Shown: positions 44,089-52,681 of the stretch, in pieces | Numbering within the stretch: the first letter of the stretch is position 1 | Layout: each line of letters opens with the position of its first letter | Source of the DNA: JBKCUK01 sp046318415 | GTDB lineage: Bacteria; Pseudomonadota; Alphaproteobacteria; Caedimonadales; Caedimonadaceae | Length of the DNA: 60,414 nt | Direction: 5' to 3' | Assembly (NCBI GenBank): GCA_046318415.1 | Contig: JBKCUK010000014.1 | Location: 1 to 60,414, forward strand | The notes under the pieces: generated by a model | Database searches by the model: none | What the model saw: the letters and a program-made list of their open reading frames with translations, nothing else | Told to the model about the DNA's origin: nothing | Program-made: the position numbers and the translations under genes

Positions 44089-45882
44089 CTATTGGGTGAT
44101 CTTAAAATTTTGCACGGCAAAGCCAATTTCACGCACGAAAGTATGATGAAAATCCGGATTTTCTACTTCGTAATCAATGCGTAAAATTGAAGTGTTGATA
44201 AGATCGCCTGCTATGAGGAAGCTAAAATTACCAAACCCATTTTCGATTACTGGAAGAACAGTCTCCAGCTTTCGGCCATTGATGTACAGCTTGACGGACG
44301 TGTTGTTTCTATAGCTGTGTATGCCAAGATCTATCTGGGCATTAAGGCCCACTTGGATGCCAGGGATCGTCATAGAGGCTGAATATCCATTTGACCAAGT
44401 ATGGGCGCAATGAGTGTATAACTCTGGTACACCCCAACCATCTGTTAAATAGTGCTGACCGTTTTTGCTGAGCCCTGTCTCGTAGATCGCGCCATTTGCA
44501 ATCGCCGGAAGAGCTTTCTTTTCGGCAACTTTGATGTTGGCGATTTGAAAATCAAGATTGGCTTTCTTCGGCGCTTTGAAAGTTAAGAAGAATTCTTTGC
44601 TGCCATTTATCCTATCGCTTGGGATGGTCAGGGTGTGTTGGCGCATGTCAGCGGTCAGTCCCAGCATACCAACATGCCCACCGTCTAACTTGACCTTGAT
44701 TCTGCGGTATGCAGCAGGCGCGGTATCCGTTCTGGACGCTGAGAATGTGAGGACGATGTCTTTGTTGCCAAAGTTACTTGGTGTTAGGCCCAGCATGTTT
44801 GCATCCAAACGTATCACTGCTTCTTGGGACGTGGTTTGAATAGCATTTTCGTCCCCAAGGTTGAAGCCTTCAACGAATATGTCGGGACATGGATTAAAAA
44901 CGTTGGTGCCAAAATCCGTGAGTGTTGAGGGAGCTGTTTCCAATAAATCGTGATCAACCGTTAAAACACGAAGCATCTCGATCAGGTTACCAACGGTCCT
45001 TACCTGTCCATTCTGGCGAGCGGTATGTAGGATGTGGATTTCCTCTGGGGCAAGTAGGGTATGCATCGTGAGGGCAACGCGTCCGGCACCCGATCCATCT
45101 AATGCCCTAAGATCCTTGGTAACTGACCAGAAAACCTTATTGGCCTCAAGTCCCTGAAAAATGGGTCCCCCAGGCGAGGCAATAATCGGTCCGCCATCAT
45201 ATTCGTGGTGAAGGGACATGTTCTCGGCGCGAATGCTTTGACCAAGGCCCTGACCATTATAGGTGAGGCCCGCCATGGTTTTTGAGAAAAACGTTACATC
45301 GGCATTAAAAACAACATTGTATTGACCTGTCACCGCAAAAGGTGCGTTTGGAATGGCCCAGTATTGCGGACGGAACAACATATTTGGATGCTCGACAGGA
45401 ACTACATATTCACCTGGAAAGCCTTGGACGACAATAAAAATGTCCGCATTACTCATGGTGTGCAAGTCAGCGCCATATCCAATGGCAGCTCTTACAACTT
45501 CTGCTGGCACATGCGGAAGAATTTCCTTCGACATTTTGGCAACAAAAGGCGCAAAGACGCGGCCAAAATTTAGGTTTTCATCCAAATTGTAGCTGTGCAG
45601 AAGCGGCGCTTTTGGCATGATCGGGGTATAAGGGTGATGATGAAGGTTCTGTCCTGAAGGAAGAATCTGGTCGGCATAAACAGGTGAAAAGTCAACACCC
45701 GCCGTGCAAACATTCATTTTTCCATCTTGAAAAAAGTCGCGAACGTCCTGATTTGTAACGCTGTGTCTGACACCGGAGTGTTCAGTCCACAGGGTGTCTA
45801 AATTGCTTGCACTGGCGCTGTTCATCAAAAGTGTAAGGGCGGCAAAGGCCATTTTTGATGTGTATCGCTTGGTGGTTTTCAT
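44089..45882 (-). CDS. Large secreted protein of unknown function
   Basis: This protein has 597 residues from ATG 45882 (MKTTKRYTSKMAFAALTLL), a clear signal peptide ending ASASN. The mature part has no Cys-rich or repeat pattern. The C-terminal 130 residues look like a beta-sandwich carbohydrate-binding or jelly-roll domain (LTDGWGVPELYTHCAHTWSN, VKLYINGRKLETVLP), somewhat like domains seen on glycan-related proteins. The central region mentions no catalytic motif I recognise. It is monocistronic and divergent from rpmG. It could be an extracellular or host-interaction factor; that is a guess. Confidence 0.7.
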   Translation of the reverse strand: MKTTKRYTSKMAFAALTLLMNSASASNLDTLWTEHSGVRHSVTNQDVRDFFQDGKMNVCTAGVDFSPVYADQILPSGQNLHHHPYTPIMPKAPLLHSYNLDENLNFGRVFAPFVAKMSKEILPHVPAEVVRAAIGYGADLHTMSNADIFIVVQGFPGEYVVPVEHPNMLFRPQYWAIPNAPFAVTGQYNVVFNADVTFFSKTMAGLTYNGQGLGQSIRAENMSLHHEYDGGPIIASPGGPIFQGLEANKVFWSVTKDLRALDGSGAGRVALTMHTLLAPEEIHILHTARQNGQVRTVGNLIEMLRVLTVDHDLLETAPSTLTDFGTNVFNPCPDIFVEGFNLGDENAIQTTSQEAVIRLDANMLGLTPSNFGNKDIVLTFSASRTDTAPAAYRRIKVKLDGGHVGMLGLTADMRQHTLTIPSDRINGSKEFFLTFKAPKKANLDFQIANIKVAEKKALPAIANGAIYETGLSKNGQHYLTDGWGVPELYTHCAHTWSNGYSASMTIPGIQVGLNAQIDLGIHSYRNNTSVKLYINGRKLETVLPVIENGFGNFSFLIAGDLINTSILRIDYEVENPDFHHTFVREIGFAVQNFKITQ

Positions 45883-46136
45883 CTGTTTCTCCAGCATTCT
45901 ACTTCACTAACAATTAATATAATATTCGACCTCGATTTTACAATGAGGAAAATTTATGCCCTGATATTAGTTAAAAATTGCCTCAGCTCTGGTAAAGTTT
46001 AAATAGTAATTTTTTTTCTTCGGTCCCGATTGTGCGACGGCGTGTTGGGGACAGCACCATGAGGTAAAAACATTTTAAGGTTGATCGCAGCTGCAAACTT
46101 TGTTATCACCCGATAAGATTGAAAAGGAGTGTTCCC

Positions 46137-46304
46137 ATGGCTAAAGCCACAACCATTAAGATCAAGCTGTTGAGCACGGCGGATACAGGCTTCTTTTATG
46201 TAACGAAAAAGAACCCACGCACTAAGACCGAAAAGATGGAAGTGCGTAAGTATGACCCAGTTGTGCGCAAGCACGTGATGTTCAAAGAGGCTAAGATCAA
46301 GTAG
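46137..46304 (+). CDS. rpmG: 50S ribosomal protein L33
   Basis: This protein has 55 residues. ATG 46137 follows AAAAGGAG. It matches the Cys-free L33 type (KIKLLSTADTGFFYVTKKN, MEVRKYDPVVRKHVMFKEAKIK shown here by its key ends). It is usually near rnr/topA in alphaproteobacteria, here separated from them by about 6 kb of other genes. Confidence 0.96.
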   Translation: MAKATTIKIKLLSTADTGFFYVTKKNPRTKTEKMEVRKYDPVVRKHVMFKEAKIK

Positions 46305-46332
46305 GCACTCTTTAGTGCGCTAACTTCTCAAA

Positions 46333-46355
46333 GGCGGTAAAATACCGCCTTTTTT
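46333..46355 (+). terminator. rpmG terminator
   Basis: GGCGGTA (46333-46339), loop AAA, TACCGCC (46343-46349), then TTTTTT. A textbook intrinsic terminator 29 bases after the rpmG stop. Confidence 0.9.
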
Positions 46356-46379
46356 ATTGGGATAAGGTCCCGTATTACC

Positions 46380-46412
46380 AAAAAAGATGGCCCACAGCGA
46401 GCACTGCGGGCC
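46380..46412 (-). terminator. Terminator of the SemiSWEET/exporter transcript
   Basis: On the minus strand GGCCCGCAG, a 6-base loop and CTGTGGGCC (one wobble pair) are followed by ATC and six T. Confidence 0.75.
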
Positions 46413-46538
46413 TTGCTTAATCTTGAAATTATACCTTCTGTGGCAAATTTCTAGGCTACCAAACACAAGTCGAAGCTGCCTGACACTAAGTCCGCGCAGC
46501 GCGCATCTGGTGAGGTGTTGCGTCTGGGATTAATTTCT

Positions 46539-46799
46539 TCAGCTCCACTTCAGCTTCATCACCAAAATAGCAAGTGCAAAACAAAGGGTGAGGGCATTGG
46601 CAATGATAATGGAGGGGGCTCCTAAGAAAACGCCATAGCCAAGCCAAGAGGCAACGCCAATGCAAAAAATAATGTACATGCCAAGGGAAATATCCTTGGC
46701 GGAGCGGGAGCGCCAAACTTGGAGCACCTGGGGAATAAAGGCGGAAGTGGTACAAGCGCCTGCAAAGAGTCCCAAGAGTTCAACAGCTGTAAATTCCAT
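46539..46799 (-). CDS. SemiSWEET sugar transporter (MtN3/PQ-loop family)
   Basis: This 86-residue protein has three membrane segments, the size of bacterial SemiSWEETs that work as dimers. The PQ motif lies in FIPQVLQVWRSRSAKDISLG at the end of segment 1. Segment 2 is IIFCIGVASWLGYGV and segment 3 IIIANALTLCFALAILVM. It probably equilibrates sugars across the inner membrane; the substrate is unknown. It lies 52 bases downstream of the exporter ATPase. Confidence 0.88.
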   Translation of the reverse strand: MEFTAVELLGLFAGACTTSAFIPQVLQVWRSRSAKDISLGMYIIFCIGVASWLGYGVFLGAPSIIIANALTLCFALAILVMKLKWS

Positions 46800-46851
46800 A
46801 TCAAACCTCCTGATTTTCTTATGTTATCAGTACTCTCGATGCCTCGACCTG

Positions 46852-47547
46852 TCAAACGCCATTACGCATTAATTCGCCGTCGCGCAGCATTAAGATGCGG
46901 TCTGTTTGTTGGGCCAGGTGATCATCATGGGTGATCACGACCACGGTCTTGTTTTCTTCCCGTGCAAGGCGCGCAAAGAGATCAAAGACCAGCTTTGCAT
47001 TTTTGGAGTCTAAGTTACCGGAGGGTTCATCGGCAAGAAGCAGTAACGGATCATTGGCAACGGCCCGGGCGATGGCGACTCGTTGGCGCTCACCCCCAGA
47101 CATTTGGCCGGGGAATTTATCCGCCGCATGGCTAAGGCTAAAGATTTCAAGAAGATGATTAGCCCTTTCCCGCATGGCAGGGGCCGTGAGTTTTGCAAGC
47201 TTACGCATGGGCAGCATGATGTTATCAAGGGCTGAAAACTCTGGCAGAAGAAAATGGAACTGAAAAACAAAGCCAATATGTTGTAGGCGCCACAAATCCC
47301 GTTGTTGGGCGCTCACCAAGGCCACATCGTGACCTAGGAGTTCCAGACGGCCATGGGTTGGTAAATCCAACAGCCCCATCAGATACATCAGGGAGGATTT
47401 ACCCGAGCCCGACGCACCGGTCACCGCCACGAATTCACCAACATTTAAGTTAAAACTGACATCTTTAACCAGCGTGATGGTCTCGGCGGTTTCCTTGAGC
47501 TGCCGGGTGACATTGTGGAGCGCCATAACGGTGGGGGGGTGGCTCAT
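46852..47547 (-). CDS. ABC transporter ATPase, LolD/MacB type
   Basis: This 231-residue protein has Walker A GASGSGKSSLMYLMG, Q-loop region FVFQFHFLLPEF, ABC signature MSGGERQRVAIARA, Walker B LLLADEPSGNLD and switch His VVITHDDH. It energises the permease encoded just upstream (4-base overlap). The set membrane fusion protein, permease, ATPase resembles DevBCA/MacAB-type exporters rather than the lipoprotein Lol system, which lacks a fusion protein. Confidence 0.88.
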   Translation of the reverse strand: MSHPPTVMALHNVTRQLKETAETITLVKDVSFNLNVGEFVAVTGASGSGKSSLMYLMGLLDLPTHGRLELLGHDVALVSAQQRDLWRLQHIGFVFQFHFLLPEFSALDNIMLPMRKLAKLTAPAMRERANHLLEIFSLSHAADKFPGQMSGGERQRVAIARAVANDPLLLLADEPSGNLDSKNAKLVFDLFARLAREENKTVVVITHDDHLAQQTDRILMLRDGELMRNGV

Positions 47548-48809
47548 GCAGCACCTCGAATAATGTCGACAGGATTAACTTGGGCTGCTTTTCGTGCCGG
47601 CATCACGGCGGCGATGGATGACATCAGTAAGGCCCCAAAGGCAGCTGCAACATAAGCCCAGGGGGTGCGGTAAAGGATAAAGCCATTGGTTTGCACAAAG
47701 GTCTGATCCCCCTCAATTTTCAAGGGCAGTGCCGCAAGAATTTCGACTAAAATCCACCCCAAAAGCCATCCGAGCAAGGCGCCGATAAAGCCCACAATCA
47801 GACCCTGATAGAGAAAGATCTTTTGAATGTCATGGGTGGCAAACCCCATGGACTTCAAAATGGCAATATCGCGAACTTTCTCATTCACCACGGTGGAAAT
47901 AATATTGAAGATGCCAAAAGCCGCCACGATGACAATGGCAAAGATGGTGGAGTACATCACCCCGTTTTGCACCACAAAGATGCTGAAAACGTTTTGATTG
48001 CTCTCTTCCCACCCTTCGGTGCGATAACTAAAACGACGCTCAAGCTCGGCTGCGAAAGAGGCCGACTTTTGAACATCGTTGAGGCGAATCTTGATTTGGT
48101 TAATCACGTTGGCGCGCTTTTGGAGGATCTGATTTTTCTTCAGTAGGACATAGCCTTCGAATTGATCCAGACTGGTAATGCCGGTTTGAAAGAGGCCCAC
48201 AACTTTCATGGAAAGCACCACACCAGAGGGCGAGATGACCGAGACCCGTGATCCCATGCGAAGCCCCAGCTTTTTGGCAAGACCAAAACCTAAGATGATC
48301 CCATCACTATAGGTCTCGAGATTCTCGATTTTGCCGGCGATGATATCCTTATCAAGGGTACTCACACGACGCTCCTTTTCCGGGCTAATGCCGCTAAGTG
48401 TCGCCGCCACATCTCGCCCACCATAGCGCAAGATGGCTTGCGCGCGCAGGCTAGGCGCATAGGTGAGGTTTGGCATCTGGTCGAGTGCGTTTAGGATTTC
48501 TTGGTGGGCGCGAAGTCCGCGCAGGTCTTCCTTGGGCTTGAGGCCTGCGATTTCAATGGCGGTGTTGGGATAAGCGTTTTCAATGGGCTGTCGTGGCGGG
48601 TTACGATATTCGTCTTTCATCACCACGTGAGGAGAGACATCGATGATTTTCTCGACAAAGTACTGTTGAAAACCCCGCATCATGGCAAAGATGGCGATGA
48701 AAAAACTGACGCCCATCATCACCCCTAAAATCGAGACCAGGGCTTGCCGCTTGCGATTACGCAAATAGGCTAGGGCGATGGAGAGGGGTAGGGAAAGGGC
48801 GCGCATCAA
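47544..48809 (-). CDS. ABC transporter permease, MacB/DevC/LolC type
   Basis: This 421-residue protein has an N-terminal membrane segment (LVSILGVMMGVSFFIAIFAM), a large periplasmic domain, and three C-terminal membrane segments typical of FtsX-like permeases (MYSTIFAIVIVAAFGIFNII; IFLYQGLIVGFIGALLGWLL; ends ARKAAQVNPVDIIRG). It overlaps both neighbours by 4 bases, so the three genes are translated as one unit. The substrate is unknown. Confidence 0.88.
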   Translation of the reverse strand: MMRALSLPLSIALAYLRNRKRQALVSILGVMMGVSFFIAIFAMMRGFQQYFVEKIIDVSPHVVMKDEYRNPPRQPIENAYPNTAIEIAGLKPKEDLRGLRAHQEILNALDQMPNLTYAPSLRAQAILRYGGRDVAATLSGISPEKERRVSTLDKDIIAGKIENLETYSDGIILGFGLAKKLGLRMGSRVSVISPSGVVLSMKVVGLFQTGITSLDQFEGYVLLKKNQILQKRANVINQIKIRLNDVQKSASFAAELERRFSYRTEGWEESNQNVFSIFVVQNGVMYSTIFAIVIVAAFGIFNIISTVVNEKVRDIAILKSMGFATHDIQKIFLYQGLIVGFIGALLGWLLGWILVEILAALPLKIEGDQTFVQTNGFILYRTPWAYVAAAFGALLMSSIAAVMPARKAAQVNPVDIIRGAA

Positions 48810-49792
48810 GGCAGCTGCTTTTGGTACTTGCTGGGATTCAGCAGCAGGATGGTCTGGTCGTCAATCCCCTCAAGTACTTCAAGTTGTTCGCGGGTCATGA
48901 TCCCAAGCTTAAGGGGCCTTGGTATGATCTTGTCCTGCTGCAGAAGCCATACTTTATTGCGGTAATAGGCTGATGTTGGGATCAGTAGGGTGCGCTCTTT
49001 ATGTTGGGTGAGCACATTAACCTCGACGGTCATACCGGGGGGAAGCTTAGTTTCCCCTGGCAGGGGAAGGCGCAAGCGGAAACTTTTGGCAACGGTATCA
49101 CCTTGGGGCGTAATGGTTTCCACCTTGGACTCGAAAGTCTCACCTGGAAACGCATCACATTTGATCAGCACCTTCTGACCGGGTTGAATTTCGGGTATGT
49201 CCTCTTCATCAACCTCGGCGCTGATGCGGAGCTCACGGGGATCCCCCACCCATATGAGGACTTTTTCAGGCACAGCAACCTCGCCTTCGTCCACATCATG
49301 ACGCAACACAACGCCATCCATGGGGGCTTTCATCTTCAGGCGCTCCACCATATTCTGCTGGGCCTGCCACTCGGCCTCTGCTTGCCTCAGAGCGCTTTGG
49401 GCCTCTTGGTATACCTGAGTGCTAGCATAACCCTGCTGATAGAGCGTTTCCTTGCGCTGCAGTTCAGCGCGAAGGTAGCTGACTTTAGCAGCAAAAGCTT
49501 TGACCTTCGCTTCCTCCACCGTTGTATCCAATTGGACCAACTGCTGTCCTTTGGTGACCTTTTGGCCCTCCTTCACCAAAAGTTTTAAGATGGTTGCTGT
49601 CACCGGTGGCGCCATGCCAGCTTGCTGTGTTGCCTCCACAATCCCGTTTGCATAGATGACCTTCACAGCTTGGCCCCATTGAGGCTTAATGAGGTCTTGA
49701 TCGGGAAGGGGGGGGTTGCCGCGCATGAAAACCCACGATCCAAGAAAAACAAGAGTGAGAAAACCCCCAAGGAGCATGATTTGACGGCGCAT
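48806..49792 (-). CDS. Periplasmic adaptor (membrane fusion protein)
   Basis: This protein has 328 residues from ATG 49792, with AAAGG upstream; longer frames lack such a site. One N-terminal anchor (IMLLGGFLTLVFLGSWVF) is followed by a lipoyl/barrel-sandwich hybrid (TILKLLVKEGQKVTKGQQLV and MKAPMDGVVLRHDVDEGEV), a coiled-coil hairpin in between, and a beta-barrel (RISAEVDEEDIPEIQPGQKV). It bridges the permease to an outer membrane channel, which is not encoded nearby. Confidence 0.88.
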   Translation of the reverse strand: MRRQIMLLGGFLTLVFLGSWVFMRGNPPLPDQDLIKPQWGQAVKVIYANGIVEATQQAGMAPPVTATILKLLVKEGQKVTKGQQLVQLDTTVEEAKVKAFAAKVSYLRAELQRKETLYQQGYASTQVYQEAQSALRQAEAEWQAQQNMVERLKMKAPMDGVVLRHDVDEGEVAVPEKVLIWVGDPRELRISAEVDEEDIPEIQPGQKVLIKCDAFPGETFESKVETITPQGDTVAKSFRLRLPLPGETKLPPGMTVEVNVLTQHKERTLLIPTSAYYRNKVWLLQQDKIIPRPLKLGIMTREQLEVLEGIDDQTILLLNPSKYQKQLP

Positions 49793-50460
49793 AACCTGCC
49801 TTTGAATCTTATTTAGTTCAAATTTTAGTAATTCTAGCCCAAGCCCATGCCAGGGGAAAGCACGATTACAGAACAGTGAGGGCAAGAGGGCAACTGATGA
49901 AGTGGGGGGTAGTGGGCCATTGATGCGGGTTCTTCTGGGTGCCTCAGTAAAATGAAGAGGATCGATAAGCATTTTAAAGAATTGTTTGCCTGCAAATCGG
50001 GGGTCATGGGACAGCTTATGGGGATTTGTTGATCAAGTCGAAGAATAGGGGAAATCCAGAAAAGCTTATTCGCGTCGTCTGTGAACCAAAGATCCAAATC
50101 ATTTTCGACCTGACCGCACTGACTTGGAGATTAAAGACGGAAAGCAAGAACAGATGGCACGATCTTCTGCCGCTTAACGCCAGAGGCCAAAGAACAGGTC
50201 CTTGCTTTCCGCGCCGCACGTGGTATTGCGTTCTGTGATGAGGAAGAGGAAAGCTATGATGGACCTGATTTCTAGAAGAGAGCATCTACATCATTAGGAG
50301 AGCGGGATAAAAAAACAGGGGGGCAGCATGCTGCCCCGTTTATCTCTGATCATCTGGTTGCTTTCCGAGGTCAGAGGTCATGAATACCCAACACCGATGC
50401 TTGAGGGAATATTAATAGCCATCAGCAAAAGATGATACGAGGGGCGGCGATTGATGATCC
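49793..50460. other. Intergenic region with a gene remnant
   Basis: No complete gene is seen. At 50135-50275 (plus) a frame ends in RLTPEAKEQVLAFRAARG followed by an acidic EEEES tail and a stop. It looks like real coding sequence but is preceded by a stop and lacks a start, so it may be the end of a broken small gene. The promoter of the adaptor gene should lie near 49800-49900. Confidence 0.4.
50309..50337 (-). terminator. Terminator downstream of the DivK-like gene
   Basis: Minus strand GGGGCAGC-AT-GCTGCCCC (50320-50337), then CTG and seven T. Strong stem and T-tract, 120 bases after the stop. Confidence 0.75.
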
Positions 50461-50853
50461 CTATGACGCTTTGACGCTCTGCTGCAGACATTCTTGCACC
50501 GTTTCAACCAGCGTTTGAATGCCAAAGGGCTTGACCATAAAGTGGGTACACCCGGCACTGCGGGCGGCATGTTCGACCTCGCCAAGATCGATGGCAGAGG
50601 TTGCAATGATGGGAATATGTGCTGTTTCTGGATCTGACTTCAGTGTCTTGACCAGGTCTAGCCCAGAAACTTCAGGCAGTTGCAAATTCAATAAAATAGC
50701 CTGGGGATGGGATTTAGCAAGACTCACAGCACCAGTACCAGAACTATCTTCTAATGTTGCAAAACCGTGATAAGCAAGGGCATCTCGAAAATACTTCAAG
50801 TTCAAGGCATTGTCTTCGATGATCAAAATGCGGCTATGCCGTTTTGCCCCCAT
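50461..50853 (-). CDS. DivK-like single-domain receiver lacking the phospho-acceptor Asp
   Basis: This 130-residue stand-alone receiver domain resembles the cell-cycle regulator DivK (IIEDNALNLKYFRDAL, LQLPEVSGLDLVKTLK, PIIATSAID, VKPFG). The acidic pocket E13-D14, the Ser/Thr switch and Lys108 are conserved. The residue expected to be the phosphorylated Asp is Asn56 (codon AAT at 50688-50686, in LLNLQLPE). It is therefore probably a pseudo-receiver, locked or regulated without phosphorylation. DivK normally acts with PleC/DivJ/DivL upstream of CtrA. It lies next to rnr-topA as divK often does. Confidence 0.85.
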   Translation of the reverse strand: MGAKRHSRILIIEDNALNLKYFRDALAYHGFATLEDSSGTGAVSLAKSHPQAILLNLQLPEVSGLDLVKTLKSDPETAHIPIIATSAIDLGEVEHAARSAGCTHFMVKPFGIQTLVETVQECLQQSVKAS

Positions 50854-50921
50854 GATGCGCTTCTAAAATCCAAGTTAGAGAATTGGCAACTTGGATAAGG
50901 ATATCGGGCAACCCTTAAAAA

Positions 50922-52670
50922 TTAGTTAGCTGCAAATGGTAAATCCAAAGAGTGGCTGCTCTGGGTTCTGGCAACCTCTACCTTAAAGGGCCAGGTCTTT
51001 TGGCCATGGCGGATATGTATGCCAAGGTTTGTATAAAAAATGACCCGTAAGCGGGAAAGCTTCGCGAGCGCTGTATACGCTTCTATCTCAAGTTCATTTT
51101 GTCCATGCAATTGAAGGCTCTCAAGGGCATAAAGCTGACCTGCCTGCGCTGCAAAATCAGGATGGATTTTCAGGGCCAGTGCTCGAATCTGGGTCATCAT
51201 CTCAAGCTCACCCATGTGGGCCGCAAAATCTTCGCAACTTCTGATATCAAGGGAGCGAAGACGTGTTAAATGGGGTAGGAAACTCGTGCAGTGTTCAAAG
51301 TTTATCCATTGGTGACGAAGGCCAAGGGTCTTAAGGCCGGTCAGATTTCTCAGTACAGAGAAAAAATTAGGGTTAAATTGGGTGAAGTTTGGGCAGTGAA
51401 GCGTTTGCAGTTGGGTCATCGCGCCCAGTTGCAGTAACAGTGTTAAAGGGGCGAAGCTTTCCCTTAAATCCAGATAGTTTAGCGATTTTGCAAGATCGAG
51501 GGGATGATTTAAAAGTTGCCGTTCCTCCAGAGACGCGCCTTTCAAGGCAAGATGATCGAGCCGCGTATAAAAAGGCATGTTTTCTAGCACCCGATGTAAA
51601 CCCTGATTAAAATGAAGATTAAGCTGATTGAGCCGCGTGAGATGCTGGCTCAGGGATTTGAACGCTCCGTTCGTCAAGTGCATGCTGTAAACATCGAACG
51701 CCTCCAGACGCTGAAGAACGGACAGGAAAGGCTCAAGGGCTGGGCTAAAATCATCGGCTAGGGTTACCGCCAGCTGCCGCAAATGGGGCAATTGGTCAAG
51801 GGCCTTAAGATTACGTTCACTAAAAAAAGTCTTGCCGCGCACGTTGACCTTCTCAAGGGGATATCCAGAGCAACTTTGAAGAACTTCACTGGTATCTACG
51901 GCGCACAGATGGAGATTAAGCTCTTCCAGCTGTGGAAGCGATTGAAGGGTGTTGCAGATGGCACTTGTTGTAAAAAATCCACACCATGGCAGCCTCAAAC
52001 ACGTTACGTTGGTGAGTTTTGCGACGCTGGAGAGAAAGGTATCCGTTACCCAGTGGGCGTTTGCAAAGTGGATCATCTGCAGCTGCGTCATGGACCCAAG
52101 GGTGCTATGCCACTTCTCAGTCAATTTCTTGCAATGCATGATTTGCAACTGTTCAAGGTACTTGAATTGCTGCAACAGGGAAATCAGATAGGGATTTTGA
52201 ATATCAAGCTCATGCAACAACAGGGACTTCAATCCCCCAGCAAACCCCCACAGGTCCACGCCGTGCATCAGTGAGGGGTAGTCATAGGCAAGCTTAAGGT
52301 GCTTGATGGCGCGTGTCCTTTTCAAAAGTGGCATATCTTCTTCACGCCACGGAGAAAAGTTGAAGTGGTTGGTAACCTCGCTGAACTGGGAAATGGCATG
52401 CCATTTTTTGCACACGGGCAACAGCATTTCAAACGGACACTGTTGGGCGATCATGACCAAGATTTCATTGGGGATCATCTGAAATAAAGGCGATTCCCTT
52501 TGTTGCCAGACTTGGCCTGGTCTGAATTGGTGGCGTCGATGAGGTTTTGGCTTCGACGCATGGGAATGAGGATTGGAATGAGCTGCGATAGGGTCTTCCT
52601 CAAAGGGAAAAGAGGCAAAGCAAAAAGCGGAATTCAGTGAAAACAAAAGTGTTGCTAAAAATGTGCGCAT
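50922..52670 (-). CDS. Secreted F-box/leucine-rich repeat protein (candidate effector)
   Basis: This protein has about 582 residues. ATG 52670 (MRTFLATLLFSLNSAFCFA) gives a clean signal peptide; a GTG at 52685 overlaps the rnr stop. After a His/Pro-rich stretch comes an F-box-like segment at residues about 63-95 (IPNEILVMIAQQ, LLPVCKKWHAIS). From about 130 to 560 there are irregular leucine-rich repeats (LEQLQIMHCKKLTE, LEELNLHLCAVD, LNYLDLRESFAP, LRSLDIRSCEDF). F-box proteins recruit targets to host SCF ubiquitin ligases and are eukaryotic; bacterial versions are translocated effectors. The role here is inferred. Confidence 0.78.
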   Translation of the reverse strand: MRTFLATLLFSLNSAFCFASFPFEEDPIAAHSNPHSHASKPKPHRRHQFRPGQVWQQRESPLFQMIPNEILVMIAQQCPFEMLLPVCKKWHAISQFSEVTNHFNFSPWREEDMPLLKRTRAIKHLKLAYDYPSLMHGVDLWGFAGGLKSLLLHELDIQNPYLISLLQQFKYLEQLQIMHCKKLTEKWHSTLGSMTQLQMIHFANAHWVTDTFLSSVAKLTNVTCLRLPWCGFFTTSAICNTLQSLPQLEELNLHLCAVDTSEVLQSCSGYPLEKVNVRGKTFFSERNLKALDQLPHLRQLAVTLADDFSPALEPFLSVLQRLEAFDVYSMHLTNGAFKSLSQHLTRLNQLNLHFNQGLHRVLENMPFYTRLDHLALKGASLEERQLLNHPLDLAKSLNYLDLRESFAPLTLLLQLGAMTQLQTLHCPNFTQFNPNFFSVLRNLTGLKTLGLRHQWINFEHCTSFLPHLTRLRSLDIRSCEDFAAHMGELEMMTQIRALALKIHPDFAAQAGQLYALESLQLHGQNELEIEAYTALAKLSRLRVIFYTNLGIHIRHGQKTWPFKVEVARTQSSHSLDLPFAAN

Positions 52671-52681
52671 CACGCGAAATC

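Noticed and set aside
46852..48809. LolCDE lipoprotein release system
   Set aside because: A membrane fusion protein is co-encoded with one permease, which fits MacAB/DevBCA-type export rather than Lol.
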